A stretch of DNA of 64,000 bases from Alteromonas sp. ALT199 (GCF_018619335.1 NZ_JAHHDX010000093.1:1-64000), one strand, 5' to 3'; counted from the stretch's first letter, positions 44,311-54,039 are shown. Program-made: numbers and translations. Notes: a model not told the origin generated them from the sequence alone.

Positions 44311-44345
44311 AGTGTCCTTATCTTTTAAAGATAAGGACACTTTTT
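44311..44345. terminator. Bidirectional intrinsic terminator
   Basis: 15-bp arms AGTGTCCTTATCTTT (44311-44325) and AAAGATAAGGACACT (44327-44341), forming a hairpin with a small T/A loop, followed by T-run on plus and AATTTTTT on minus. It serves the converging cyclophilin and dipeptidase transcripts. Confidence 0.92.
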
Positions 44346-44361
44346 ACGATTTAGGAAAGAT

Positions 44362-45603
44362 TCATTTTAAAGACTCGGCGTAGTCTTGTGCTTGAGAAAG
44401 TAAGCGTAGAACGTTGTTTCCCCAAATATCCGCTAAATCTTCTTCGGTATACCCTTCGGCCAAAAGCCTTTCTGTTATAAGAGGCAGTGCAGCAACGTCC
44501 ATCATGCGCTCAACACCTCCGCCTCCATCCCAGTCTGCACCTACACCAGTATGCTTAGGACCCGCAACTTTCAGAATGTGAAGGAAATGCGCCATATAAT
44601 CTTCGAAGGTGGCACGAACCGCTGGGTGCTCCATATCAATTTGTTTTCGCTTAAGCTTTAATGCCGTGACTTCTCCAGCAGTCATGTCGGCAATATTACC
44701 CATTTGCTTAAACAACTCTCCATATGCTTTTTGCCGTTCTGGGTCGCTGGGTAGCTCTGTGAGGTAAGACCCATAAGCGTTTACATGAATAACACCGCCA
44801 CTTTCAACTAACTTTTTAAGTAGCTCGTCGTCAATATTTCGCGGATGGTCATAGACAGACTTAGTGCCAGAATGAGAAAGAATCACTGGTGTTTTGGACA
44901 ATCGAATCATGTCTTCTAAAAGCTCATCATGAGCATGTGAGCCATCTAGTATGATACCCAGTTCATTGGCTTTTTTTACCAAGTCCTCTCCCAAAGGAGA
45001 CAATCCACCATATTGTTGGCCATTGGGGTCGGTTGAGCTATCGCCAAATTGATTATTCTTGAAATGCACAGGCCCAACCATTCGCAAGCCCATTTTGTAG
45101 AAGGTTTCCAAGAGACTTAAGTCTTCTCCCAGTGGGTAGGCGTTTTCCATACTGATATAGACAATTTTCTTTCCTTCATCAGTAATCGCTTTTGCATCGC
45201 CCGGGTTAGTAGCAAGAGCAAAAGTGTCAGGGTTGGCTTCGACCATCTTATGAATTGCCATCGCTCGCAGCAGCGCCGTATCACGAGCTGACTTGAACCC
45301 TTCATTAGTTACTGGCCCTTGTGATGTGTATATAACCCAAAAGCCACCATCTAGACCTCCGGCATCCATTCTTGGCACATCGACCTGAGAAAAGTCTCCA
45401 TCAACGGTATGGGCATGCATAATGTCAAAGCCCGGCTGCACGAGTAACGCTGGCGTGTCTAAATGGGTGTCCATCACAACCATGGATTCATGAAACGCTT
45501 GAGTTTTAGACTCATTACCAGGCGACTGTGCACAAACGCACATTGAAGTCATAGATAAAGAGAAAGCAATCGCACTTAACTTCATACTTTTAACACTCAT
45601 CAT
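44362..45603 (-). CDS. Membrane dipeptidase (peptidase family M19), exported
   Basis: 413 aa. The signal peptide ends near residue 25 (CVCAQS). Zinc-site landmarks of renal-dipeptidase-type enzymes are MDTHLDTPALL (HxD), the bridging Glu in ISMENAYPLG, DGSHAHDELL, LSHSGTKSV and GVGADWDGGGG. M19 enzymes cleave dipeptides, including D-residue-containing ones. The start codon abuts the stop of the upstream TonB receptor (TAA then ATG), so the two are translated together; receptor import followed by periplasmic cleavage is inferred. Confidence 0.92.
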   Translation of the reverse strand: MMSVKSMKLSAIAFSLSMTSMCVCAQSPGNESKTQAFHESMVVMDTHLDTPALLVQPGFDIMHAHTVDGDFSQVDVPRMDAGGLDGGFWVIYTSQGPVTNEGFKSARDTALLRAMAIHKMVEANPDTFALATNPGDAKAITDEGKKIVYISMENAYPLGEDLSLLETFYKMGLRMVGPVHFKNNQFGDSSTDPNGQQYGGLSPLGEDLVKKANELGIILDGSHAHDELLEDMIRLSKTPVILSHSGTKSVYDHPRNIDDELLKKLVESGGVIHVNAYGSYLTELPSDPERQKAYGELFKQMGNIADMTAGEVTALKLKRKQIDMEHPAVRATFEDYMAHFLHILKVAGPKHTGVGADWDGGGGVERMMDVAALPLITERLLAEGYTEEDLADIWGNNVLRLLSQAQDYAESLK

Positions 45604-47949
45604 TTAAAAATCCACCGTTACTGTTGCTTGGAATGTACGGGGGCTTAAAGGTCGTCCAAACGAAGAGCCCGTAAAACCGAAAGACATCACTTCTTTATCA
45701 AACACGTTATCTACATTAAAACGCAGTCGAACATTTTCTGGCATCCCAAAATTGTTAGGGCCTCCAATATCAACGTAAGCTTGCGCCACCAAATAGCTTT
45801 CTAGCTCATACGTTTCGTTGAAGTCGGTATAGCGGATATCTGTATACTTCGCTGAGAAGTTAGCAACCAACCACTCAGTAGGTTCATAAGTTACGCCACC
45901 TGTCATTAGCCATTCAGGACTATCGGGTAATTGACTACCAGCAGGATTGCCTGCAAAACCATCCACTAACTCTGCTTTTTTATACGAAATATTTGCATTG
46001 AAATAGAGTTTTCTATCGAACATTTCCGGCTGAAAAACACCACTAAACTCAATACCATAAGCTTTCGATGCACCAGCATTCACATAAAAGGTTTCTGGCT
46101 GACCTGTCGCAGGATTGATGACGCTACTTGCAATCAAACGATTATCGAAACGTGTGTAAAACAGCGCAACAGCCCCGTTGTAATGCTCACGATTAGTTCT
46201 AAAGCCCAGTTCATAGTTGTCTGCTTCTTCACCTTCCGGTGCTTCCACATCAAAACCTACCGCGTTATCAAAGATGTCGTCGGTTCCAGCTGGCAATGCG
46301 AAATTTTGCGCGTAGGAAGCAAAAAGCTGATCAGTATCGTTAAGACGATATACTGCCCCCACCATTGGTAAGAAATTATCGGTGTATTCAGCGTCTACTG
46401 ATTGCGGCCCGTAGCCAGGCTCTCCATCAATTTCATAGTCGTCATAATCGCGATAGCCATCTAATGAATAATCTATAGACAGTGACTTAAAGCCAACCTC
46501 CAACAAAAGGTCGTCATCCATCATGCTAAAGTTGTCTTTAATAAAAAGCTGTGTGGTGTCGCGAACCGCGGTGTAGTCGCGCCGATAGTAAGCTACCTCA
46601 TCAAAGATAACTTCGCCATCTGCACTACCCCCTGTTTTATTTAAGCGTGCTTGAGTACGATTATAGGTATCTTCTTCAATCCAGCCGCCCGCCTGTAACT
46701 TATGATCGCCCATAAACCAGGTCACACTTCCAACAAGGCCTTCACGCTCGCCTCCCACAGTGGACAAACCGTATTGCACCCCTCTAGGATGCACAACGTC
46801 AAGACCTGCGGCTGCTTGATCAGTATAAATACTCAATGTATTGGTGTAGCTATCAGGCGAAACTCCATAGCCATTTTTATCTTCATAGTAAGCAGTAACG
46901 TCAAGCTGTATTTCGTCTGTTAAGTAAGTGCCAAAGCCTAATGAATAAAGCTTGTCGTCGCGTATATTAATTCTATCTTCGTAATAGCTAGTGCAGTTTG
47001 AGCCTGTGAACACAGGCGTAAAATCAGTATCGTCTATAGTCCCATCACCATTGAAGTCATATACTTCAGGCTGCGCTTCTATACACCCTTCAGGAATGCT
47101 GTCTAAGTAACTATAGTAATAGTTATCTTCGAAGACTGACGCAGGCGCAGAAGGAGAGTCATAATCAAAGAAATCATTGGCAACATAGGTAGCTTGTATA
47201 TAGCTGCTGCCAAACTCGTAGAGCGCTTTAGCTTCAATGTGTTCACGGTCAATTGTGCCAGGGCCGCGCCATAACTCTGAATCGGTTTTTGAGCGGCTTA
47301 CGTAAGCTTTAAATCCGTCAATGTCACCAGTTTCTAGTTTCACGAAAGTTCGTTGTAGATCGAAGTCTCCTGCGGTCACGGCTACCATGCCGCCCATTTC
47401 ATCTGAAGGTCTTACCGTATTGTATTGCGCAATAGGTCCAAGTGATGCGTAGGTTGGAGCAGATACATCACCCGCACCTGGAGAGGCGATTACGGCCCCT
47501 AAATTTTCGTTATCAACATAGCGGAAGATAGGACTACCACCGAAAGCATCAGAACGTCCCATAGGAACACCGTCAAGAACAAAACCCATCTGACTGAGTT
47601 GAAAAGCCCTTACCTGCACTGAGTTACCGAACTCATAAAGGCCAAGTGCACCATCAGTTTGCACATTAAAGCCTGGTAAGCTTTCTAGCATCTTCAAGCC
47701 TGATATACCTGATGGTGCTGAAAGCAATTCTTCGCGGCTTACCGCAAGTGTATTAGTGGCTTCATCAGTACCAATCGCGATATCCGTTTGTGAAACGCGC
47801 CGCCCGGTTACGACAATTTTCTCTTCAGTTTCGGTTTGCTGAGCAGTTGGAGCTTGCTGAGCATGAACGTGCGGTGAGATTAAGACTTGGCCGATGACGC
47901 CAGCTAGCAGTGAGTATTTAAAGCTTTTGAGTGTACGTTGTGTTTTCAT
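45604..47949 (-). CDS. TonB-dependent receptor paired with dipeptidase
   Basis: 781 aa. Signal peptide of about 30 residues (ending HVHAQ), TonB box EKIVVTGRR (about 43-51), plug (about 60-190) with VLDGVPMGR, and a barrel ending in FQATVTVDF. A dockerin/EF-hand-like loop, DFNGDGTIDDTD, lies at residues 298-309 in a predicted extracellular loop, flanked by Cys289 and Cys319. No Fur or Zur box was seen upstream. Coupling to the M19 dipeptidase suggests a peptide substrate. Confidence 0.9.
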   Translation of the reverse strand: MKTQRTLKSFKYSLLAGVIGQVLISPHVHAQQAPTAQQTETEEKIVVTGRRVSQTDIAIGTDEATNTLAVSREELLSAPSGISGLKMLESLPGFNVQTDGALGLYEFGNSVQVRAFQLSQMGFVLDGVPMGRSDAFGGSPIFRYVDNENLGAVIASPGAGDVSAPTYASLGPIAQYNTVRPSDEMGGMVAVTAGDFDLQRTFVKLETGDIDGFKAYVSRSKTDSELWRGPGTIDREHIEAKALYEFGSSYIQATYVANDFFDYDSPSAPASVFEDNYYYSYLDSIPEGCIEAQPEVYDFNGDGTIDDTDFTPVFTGSNCTSYYEDRINIRDDKLYSLGFGTYLTDEIQLDVTAYYEDKNGYGVSPDSYTNTLSIYTDQAAAGLDVVHPRGVQYGLSTVGGEREGLVGSVTWFMGDHKLQAGGWIEEDTYNRTQARLNKTGGSADGEVIFDEVAYYRRDYTAVRDTTQLFIKDNFSMMDDDLLLEVGFKSLSIDYSLDGYRDYDDYEIDGEPGYGPQSVDAEYTDNFLPMVGAVYRLNDTDQLFASYAQNFALPAGTDDIFDNAVGFDVEAPEGEEADNYELGFRTNREHYNGAVALFYTRFDNRLIASSVINPATGQPETFYVNAGASKAYGIEFSGVFQPEMFDRKLYFNANISYKKAELVDGFAGNPAGSQLPDSPEWLMTGGVTYEPTEWLVANFSAKYTDIRYTDFNETYELESYLVAQAYVDIGGPNNFGMPENVRLRFNVDNVFDKEVMSFGFTGSSFGRPLSPRTFQATVTVDF

Positions 47950-48287
47950 AGTTGCAGTCTTCTTTATCTATTTTTATTGTCTGATTAGCAACCCTGTTTT
48001 TATTCTACGCACTTCCTTTTGCGGTGTTGTACTCAAAGTGTTTTCAACAGCTGTACCAAGACGAAGTTAGGAAGATAAAGATTGGACGAAGTAACATTAA
48101 ACGGAGATAAGTGACGTTTTGAGAAAAGCCAGATGGAAACAATGGAGAATTAATAACATTTTCATAACAAAAAGATGAAAAGGGATATTTACAAAACGGG
48201 CACTTATAAAAGGCAACGCACCAAATTAGACAAAAGTATAACGTCCTTTGGGTAGACTACTAGAAGCTGTTATATCGCCGCCAAGTT
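47950..48287. other. 338-bp region upstream of the TonB receptor
   Basis: AT-rich, with no gene, no recognisable operator and no clear hairpin. The receptor promoter should lie here. Confidence 0.45.
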
Positions 48288-48824
48288 TTACAGTTCAAGC
48301 CTAAACAAAAGCTGCTTTGGAAAAGTTCTATCGAAGTAAAGGCCCTGCTTATTGAACCCTAGTCGCTGCAATAGCTTTTGCGATGCCTTATTGTCTGGAT
48401 GCGTCATTGCGGTTAAAAAGCCATACCCTTTAGAAGCAGACCACGCTATAACCTTCCTGCAAGCCTCGTGGCATAAACCGCTTCCTCTTGCTTCAGGCAG
48501 CATGGCGAAGCCCAAATCTGGGCATTCAAATGCAAAGCGATTAAATAAACCACAAACTCCTAACGGCTGTTTAGTGTCATTTAACTCAACGGCAAGTAGA
48601 CCGTACCCCCACTCTTCTCGTTGAGCATTGGTTTTTCCGATGTAGTCACAGGCATCATCTAACGTATTTACATTCTTACTTCCAATGAACTTAAGCCACA
48701 GCTCGTCTTGCTGTAACGTTAAAATCCAGCGTTGATCATCAAACGTGAGCGGTCTTAAGGTAATATTATCGGAGGTTAAAATTGATGTTTCTGTATTCAC
48801 ACTAAACTCTCTGCCTAAGGGCAT
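48288..48824 (-). CDS. GNAT family N-acetyltransferase (RimJ/RimL-like)
   Basis: 178 aa. Pattern of the RimJ/RimL group: ITLRPLTFDD near the start, LLAVELNDTKQPLGVCGLF, the acetyl-CoA loop LPEARGSGLCHEAC (R-x-x-G-x-G/A like) and NKASQKLLQRLGF. A GTG at 48800 (VNTETSI) with AGAGAG 6 nt upstream is an equally good or better start, because no ribosome binding site precedes the ATG. It follows the GGCT-like gene by 15 nt. Target unknown. Confidence 0.87.
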   Translation of the reverse strand: MPLGREFSVNTETSILTSDNITLRPLTFDDQRWILTLQQDELWLKFIGSKNVNTLDDACDYIGKTNAQREEWGYGLLAVELNDTKQPLGVCGLFNRFAFECPDLGFAMLPEARGSGLCHEACRKVIAWSASKGYGFLTAMTHPDNKASQKLLQRLGFNKQGLYFDRTFPKQLLFRLEL

Positions 48825-48839
48825 TTGTTACTGCTAAAA

Positions 48840-49463
48840 CTAGCGCTTCGCTAGAATTCTGTCTATATGATCAATAGCTTCATTATTTACTTTTGCTGCG
48901 CGCGGGTACTTAGGCTGTGTTCTGTCGTTTACTCTTGGATGCTCCCATAGTGACGTATGCATTACAAATCGTTCTGCTTCTTTAATGCCGCCATGCTCTA
49001 GACAACCGGCCATACAGGTATCAATATAGGTTTGGCTAACGGGGAACGCTTCGCTTGCTGGCTCGCAGGCAAGTGTTTCACAAATCCAGAAAGTGAACTG
49101 CGCCAATCGCTCATTTAACGCATCTGTTACCTCACCTTGGTGAAGTTGAAAACTAAGCGATTTAGGACTTACTTCAACAAACCGATAGTCTTTTTCGCGC
49201 TCCTGTAATGCTGGGTTAATTTGCGTGGGGATAAGCTGAGCGTTCAGCTGGCTATGAGCGTTGGCTACGGCACCTACATAGGTTTGCTCTTCATGAATAC
49301 TGCGCGTCACCCAAGCCCGTTCGAACCCAGATACGGTTACCGGGATCCCTTTTGTGAAAATGTTCGAGTAGCGCTCTCGACTATCTTTGCTGAGTAAGCT
49401 TCCATAACCTAAAACCATGTGTTTTTCGGTTTGCGTACTTAACCATGTAGCTATCTCATTCAT
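48840..49463 (-). CDS. Gamma-glutamylcyclotransferase-like protein
   Basis: 207 aa. GGCT-fold signature VLGYGSLLSKDSRERY near the N-terminus (residues 17-32), FERAWVTRS, and an acidic residue region EREKDYRFVEV that fits the catalytic Glu position. The long C-terminal helical part (about 110-207) is larger than in minimal GGCT proteins. Start at ATG 49463 (AGAGG 5 nt upstream), two codons inside the longer frame that begins with GTG. Substrate not known. Confidence 0.8.
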   Translation of the reverse strand: MNEIATWLSTQTEKHMVLGYGSLLSKDSRERYSNIFTKGIPVTVSGFERAWVTRSIHEEQTYVGAVANAHSQLNAQLIPTQINPALQEREKDYRFVEVSPKSLSFQLHQGEVTDALNERLAQFTFWICETLACEPASEAFPVSQTYIDTCMAGCLEHGGIKEAERFVMHTSLWEHPRVNDRTQPKYPRAAKVNNEAIDHIDRILAKR

Positions 49464-49664
49464 TTTCACCTCTACTTCATAGCCGCTTCATCATCACTAT
49501 TTTAGGGCTGTTTATGTTTACTGTTTATATTTACTGTGCATAACCCCAAGAAAGAATTGTTTTACGCATCTTTTCATACTGCATAAATTTTTTTCACACT
49601 CCATAAATAATAAAGGCGATGTAACAAGTTACACCGCCTTTGTTTACTACAGTAAAGTTGTTAA

Positions 49665-52142
49665 TTAAAACAAAGCTCTCACACCCATAGTAAAGTTTCT
49701 ACCTGGAAGCGGTGCTTGGTCTTTTAAGAAAGACGTATGAACACGGGCTTCTTCATCAGTCAGATTTTCAGCACGGGCAAACACTACCCAGTCGATACCT
49801 TGCGAACCAAACTCGTATTGAACGCTAGCATTAACTAGTGTGTAGCCATCGGTTGAGGTTTCAAACGACGCTACTTTGTCTTGATCGTCGTACCATGTAA
49901 AGCCCACGTCAGCACTTAAACCATTGTTCACATAGCTTAATTCACTACCAAAGCGCATAGGTGGCGTGCGCGGAAGGTTGTCATCTTCTACTTCAGCGCG
50001 AATGTAGTCACCAAATACAGTTAAACGTAGCGTGTCTGTTAAGTCTACGTAAGTTTCTGCTTCAAAGCCCCATATGTCAGCGTCAGCCTGCTGGAAGTAA
50101 TAAACCGGCGTGCCCTCTTCATCGCTGTGCTCTTCTTCAAGCTCGTCGTGCTCTTCCTCATGTTCGTGTTCGCTTAGGGCAAGCAATCCCGTGCTCGACT
50201 GGAATATATAGTCATCAGCCTGATTGTAGAAGAAAGATGCGCTGTAGCCCCAGCTTCCGGTAAATTTACGGAAAGTAATATCTAAGTTAGTGCTAACTTC
50301 CTCGTTAACGCTTCTTAAGTCTTCTTCAATATGACCTTCTTCGTCCATATCGAATACCAGACCCACTTCGTAGCTTTGAGTTGCTAAGTGCTGACCTGCA
50401 GAGAAAAGTTCTTGCTGGCTAGGCGCGCGTTCGCTGCGTGATAAAGTCACTGCAATTGAGTGCCCTTCCTGGTATTCCCAGTTGGCGCCTGCTGAAAGCG
50501 ACAAGCTGGTAAAGTCATAATCTGGGAAGTTGAAAGCAACAGCGTGCTCTTCATGTTCTTCATCCTCATGCTCTTCATCATGCTCTTCGCCTTCGTGTTC
50601 CTCATCTTCATGCTCATCATGTTCTTCATGTAAAACATCAAGCTCTACTTCGCTTGCTTCAGCATCTAAAGTCGTGCGCTCAAGTCGGCCACCTAGTTCA
50701 AAGGTAACGTCACCTACTTTTTTCTGCTCAACTACATAAAGTGCATAACTTGAAGTGGTATTGGCTGGAGTGAAAGCTTCTTCGCCCACCGCATTGTAAT
50801 CGCTATGATTAAACTGTAGCCCGAATACGCCGTGCCACCCGTTCACTTCCTCATGGTAAGCAGACAGGCGGATGTCGCTTGATTCGTTTGTAAATACAGT
50901 ACCTGGTTCACCATCTTCAATTTCGGCATGCTCATAGTCGGTATAAGCAGCCGCAAATTTTAGGTTAGTTAGCCCTTCGAAAGGAGAATGCCATTCACCG
51001 GCAGCTTGGTAGCGGGTCATATCTACGTCAAGTAGAACGCCTTCTTCTTCATGATCGTGATCGTCTTCGTCGTGGTCACCATCAAGCTCATCATGCTCAT
51101 CTTCGTCATGTTCTTCTTCGTGCCCATGACTGTGACCTGGTACGCCATATTCGTTGTCTAATTGCTCAACTGCGAAACCGAAGTAACCTTCTTCAGCCAC
51201 GTAAGATAAACCTGCAACGATGTTGCGGGTCTCCATGGCACTACTTTCCAGTTCACCGTTTGGCTCGTCTTCATCAGGTTCGATTGATGCAAAACCTGGG
51301 ATATCTGCATTGTCTGTGTCACGATAGAAACCATCAACATGCCACACAATATTACCGCTGCCACCAGTCACGTCTGCACGGGTGTAAGAACCATCATTCA
51401 CTGTGCTGTAGCTGGTTTCCGCTTCGCCTTCTACGCCGTCTACTTGGTACTGGGGAATTCGTTTATCAACCACGTTAACAACGCCACCAATGGCGCCACT
51501 ACCGTATTGGAGTGTTGCAGGGCCTCGAAGCACTTCCACCTGCGTTGCGCTTGAAAGCGTTGTCGCAACGTTATGATCTGGCCCAACGCGAGATACGTCA
51601 GAAACATCTAGGCCGTTTTGAACTATCTTTACGCGTGGACCATCGTTACCGCGAATAACTGGGCTGCTTGATACTGGACCGAAATACGTGCTGTGTACAC
51701 CCGGCGCGTTTTTAAGGGTCTCGCCTAGGGTTGGCGCTTCAATTTTGCGCAGTTTTTCAGCGCCGATAACAGTTACAGGCGTAACCGATTCAAGTACAGA
51801 TGATTGAAGCGCATTAGCGGTTACAACAATATTTTCGACAGATGCTGGCTGTAAAATAAAGTCGACGTTTTGATCTGCGTTTACGTCACCTAAGTCGTTA
51901 TCCCCATGGATATAATTTGAAGAATAAACATGTAAATGTATATGTGGCTGCTTAACATCGTCAAAACGGTACACACCGTTCACATCGGTGTAAGCTACGC
52001 GGCGGCTGCCTTCAATTTTAACTTCTGCACCAGCTACAGGTTGGCCAGCAGTATCGGTTACTTTTCCAGTTACTGTGGTGGCATACACAGGCGCACTTAA
52101 CAGCCCTGCTATGGACAAACTTAGCAGTGAACGCATTTTCAT
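49665..52142 (-). CDS. TonB-dependent receptor, zinc-type (ZnuD-like) with His/acid-rich loops
   Basis: 825 aa. Signal peptide (about 1-21, ending VYA), carboxypeptidase-regulatory-like domain (about 22-100: GKVTDTAGQPVAGAEVKIEG), TonB box and plug (about 105-235: VEVLRGPATLQYGSGAIGG), then the barrel ending GRNFTMGVRALF. Three loops are extremely rich in His, Glu and Asp (about residues 334-367, 499-537 and 654-677), as expected for metal capture. Two palindromic Zur-like boxes sit upstream. Zinc uptake as in Neisseria ZnuD is the best reading. GAGGA lies 7 nt before the ATG. Confidence 0.93.
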   Translation of the reverse strand: MKMRSLLSLSIAGLLSAPVYATTVTGKVTDTAGQPVAGAEVKIEGSRRVAYTDVNGVYRFDDVKQPHIHLHVYSSNYIHGDNDLGDVNADQNVDFILQPASVENIVVTANALQSSVLESVTPVTVIGAEKLRKIEAPTLGETLKNAPGVHSTYFGPVSSSPVIRGNDGPRVKIVQNGLDVSDVSRVGPDHNVATTLSSATQVEVLRGPATLQYGSGAIGGVVNVVDKRIPQYQVDGVEGEAETSYSTVNDGSYTRADVTGGSGNIVWHVDGFYRDTDNADIPGFASIEPDEDEPNGELESSAMETRNIVAGLSYVAEEGYFGFAVEQLDNEYGVPGHSHGHEEEHDEDEHDELDGDHDEDDHDHEEEGVLLDVDMTRYQAAGEWHSPFEGLTNLKFAAAYTDYEHAEIEDGEPGTVFTNESSDIRLSAYHEEVNGWHGVFGLQFNHSDYNAVGEEAFTPANTTSSYALYVVEQKKVGDVTFELGGRLERTTLDAEASEVELDVLHEEHDEHEDEEHEGEEHDEEHEDEEHEEHAVAFNFPDYDFTSLSLSAGANWEYQEGHSIAVTLSRSERAPSQQELFSAGQHLATQSYEVGLVFDMDEEGHIEEDLRSVNEEVSTNLDITFRKFTGSWGYSASFFYNQADDYIFQSSTGLLALSEHEHEEEHDELEEEHSDEEGTPVYYFQQADADIWGFEAETYVDLTDTLRLTVFGDYIRAEVEDDNLPRTPPMRFGSELSYVNNGLSADVGFTWYDDQDKVASFETSTDGYTLVNASVQYEFGSQGIDWVVFARAENLTDEEARVHTSFLKDQAPLPGRNFTMGVRALF

Positions 52143-52158
52143 GGGTATTCCTCTGAGG

Positions 52159-52191
52159 ATGTTATAACATTATTTAGTGATGTTATAACAT
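52159..52191 (-). promoter_or_regulatory. Two Zur-like operator boxes
   Basis: Identical 12-bp palindromes ATGTTATAACAT at 52159-52170 and 52180-52191, 21 bp apart (two helical turns), 17 bp upstream of the receptor start codon. The core matches the proteobacterial Zur pattern (TGTTATA-N-TATAACA family). Zinc-loaded Zur should repress the gene. Confidence 0.8.
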
Positions 52192-52275
52192 TTTTCAGCA
52201 TTGACCTGCTTATGTCAACAGCAGCCCAGCGTATCTTCCTCTTGTTCTAACGTAATTTAATGTTTCGTGACTATC

Positions 52276-52317
52276 TAATACCAGTCCGCATAGATCATTA
52301 CCTATGCGGACTGGTAT
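52276..52317. repeat. Dispersed intergenic repeat, copy B, forming a 16-bp hairpin
   Basis: Arms at 52278-52293 and 52302-52317 are perfect complements with an 8-nt loop. The left arm plus loop (52276-52302) matches copy A at 26291-26317 in 23 of 27 positions. There is no U-run. It lies between the epmA 3' end and the receptor promoter. Confidence 0.75.
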
Positions 52318-52362
52318 AGGTGCAAAGTTACGACTTTTCGCCCATATATACGCAATAAGCGC

Positions 52363-53331
52363 CTAGGCTCTGCTTACACTAAAGTTAATGACCTCTTTAA
52401 TATGTGACGCGCCTGTTTTTAACATAAGTAATCTATCGATACCCATGGCTACGCCAGCACATGCGGGCAACCCCGCATCAAGGGCTCTTAAAAAATTCTC
52501 ATCAATAGGCTTTGTAGGTAACCCGTTTTCTTTGCGCTTTTCATTATCCGTTTCAAAGCGCAGCCTTTGCTCTTTTGCCGCATTTAGCTCGTGGAAGCCG
52601 TTGGCAAGTTCTGCGCCTTGGTAATACACCTCAAAGCGTTCAGCAACCCGTTCATCAGCTGGGCTTAACTTTGCAAGCGCTGCCTGAGAGGCCGGAAAGT
52701 TGTAGACAAAACAAGGCCGCTCAATACCAATTTTAGGCTCGATAACATAGCTGAATAACAGTTGTAATTTGGTGTCATAGCTCAGATTTTGCGGCGCATG
52801 AATATCTATATTCCGTTCTTTCATTGCCTTTAGCAACACGTCGTCATCAGCACTTAAAGGGTCAATATTCAAATAGCGTTGAAAGGCTTGCTGATAAGTC
52901 AATTTATCGGCAGGAGCGGTGTTTAAGGTTTCTTGCAATAAAGCGTCCACTTCATCCATTAGGGCGAAATGATCAAAGCCTAAGCGATACCACTCTAGCA
53001 TGGTAAATTCTGGGTTGTGCCAGCGGCCTTCGCCTTCATGGCGAAATGCCTTACACACTTGATAAATACTGCCGCTATCAGCGCACAGTAAACGCTTCAT
53101 GGCATATTCTGGCGAGGTCTGAAGATACAACTTACTTGGCTTACCAGATGAGGCAAAATTAAACTGTGTATCAAACGCATCTAGATGTTCATCGGTAACT
53201 GTGCCGTTTGAAAGTAAAGGCGTGTCTACCTCTAACACGTTTCTTGCGTAAAAAAACTCTCGGATGGTTCTGAGTAATTCTGCACGCGCTACACGCGCAT
53301 CATGTTTGGTAGTCGGCTGCCAAGGTTGCAT
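52363..53331 (-). CDS. epmA: EF-P--(R)-beta-lysine ligase EpmA (GenX/PoxA)
   Basis: 322 aa class II lysyl-tRNA-synthetase-like protein without an anticodon-binding domain, the known EpmA architecture (E. coli 325 aa). Landmarks are the start VDTPLLSNGTVTDEHLDAF, motif 2 FRHEGEGRWHNPEFTMLEWY, ELANGFHELN and motif 3 GVAMGIDRLLML. It attaches beta-lysine to Lys34 of EF-P. It lies 102 nt downstream of efp on the same strand. Confidence 0.96.
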   Translation of the reverse strand: MQPWQPTTKHDARVARAELLRTIREFFYARNVLEVDTPLLSNGTVTDEHLDAFDTQFNFASSGKPSKLYLQTSPEYAMKRLLCADSGSIYQVCKAFRHEGEGRWHNPEFTMLEWYRLGFDHFALMDEVDALLQETLNTAPADKLTYQQAFQRYLNIDPLSADDDVLLKAMKERNIDIHAPQNLSYDTKLQLLFSYVIEPKIGIERPCFVYNFPASQAALAKLSPADERVAERFEVYYQGAELANGFHELNAAKEQRLRFETDNEKRKENGLPTKPIDENFLRALDAGLPACAGVAMGIDRLLMLKTGASHIKEVINFSVSRA

Positions 53332-53433
53332 GTATTAAAACCTAAATAGTAAAGCTTAAACAAAAAACCGGTACACAAGGCACCGGCTTTCATACGTAAA
53401 CAATATGCGCGAATAGCGCTCTAGTTTTCGCTA

Positions 53434-54003
53434 TTATTTCTGCGCGCGAGACACATATTCGCCAGAGCGCGTATCAACACGGATAACTTCGCCTGTTTGC
53501 ACGAATAAAGGAACGCGAACAACTGCGCCTGTACTAAGTGTTGCTGGCTTACCGCCTGTACCCGCTGTATCACCTTTAAGGCCAGGGTCCGTTTCAGTGA
53601 TTTCAAGCTCAACAAAGTTTGGTGGCGTTACTGTGATAGGTGAACCGTTCCACAGTGTAATAGTACAAACGTCGTTTTCTACCAACCACTTTGTATTCTC
53701 GCCCACTGCTTTTTCGTCTGCAGCGATTTGTTCGAATGTATCATTATTCATAAAGTGGTAGAATTCGCCGTCGGTGTACAGGTAGGCAAGCTCCGTATCC
53801 ATTACGTCAGCGCCTTCTACTGATTCACCTGAGCGGAAAGTTTTTTCTAAAACTTTACCTGAAATAAGCTTACGGATTTTTACGCGGTTAAACGCTTGGC
53901 CCTTACCCGGCTTTACGTATTCGTTTTCTAGAATGTTGCAAGGTTCGCCGTCCAGCATGATTTTCAGGCCGCCTTTGAACTCGTTAGTGCTGTAATTAGC
54001 CAT
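53434..54003 (-). CDS. efp: Elongation factor P
   Basis: 189 aa. The modification loop [10 protein letters not shown] places Lys at residue 34, the beta-lysylation site of the EpmA/EpmB pathway. All three OB/KOW domains are present, ending [13 protein letters not shown]. It relieves ribosome stalling at polyproline. Start at ATG 54003 with AGAGGA just upstream; the open frame continues to 54138 but would overlap epmB on the other strand and lacks homology. The promoter must lie inside epmB or the 36-bp gap. Confidence 0.96.
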   Translation of the reverse strand: MANYSTNEFKGGLKIMLDGEPCNILENEYVKPGKGQAFNRVKIRKLISGKVLEKTFRSGESVEGADVMDTELAYLYTDGEFYHFMNNDTFEQIAADEKAVGENTKWLVENDVCTITLWNGSPITVTPPNFVELEITETDPGLKGDTAGTGGKPATLSTGAVVRVPLFVQTGEVIRVDTRSGEYVSRAQK

Positions 54004-54039
54004 AATTCCTCTGTCTAAACATAAGGTACAAAAAGTTTC

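Noticed and set aside
50530-50739. Open frame on the plus strand rich in Cys and Ser
   Set aside because: It is the antisense reading of the His/Glu/Asp-rich loop of the zinc-type receptor; no independent signal supports it.
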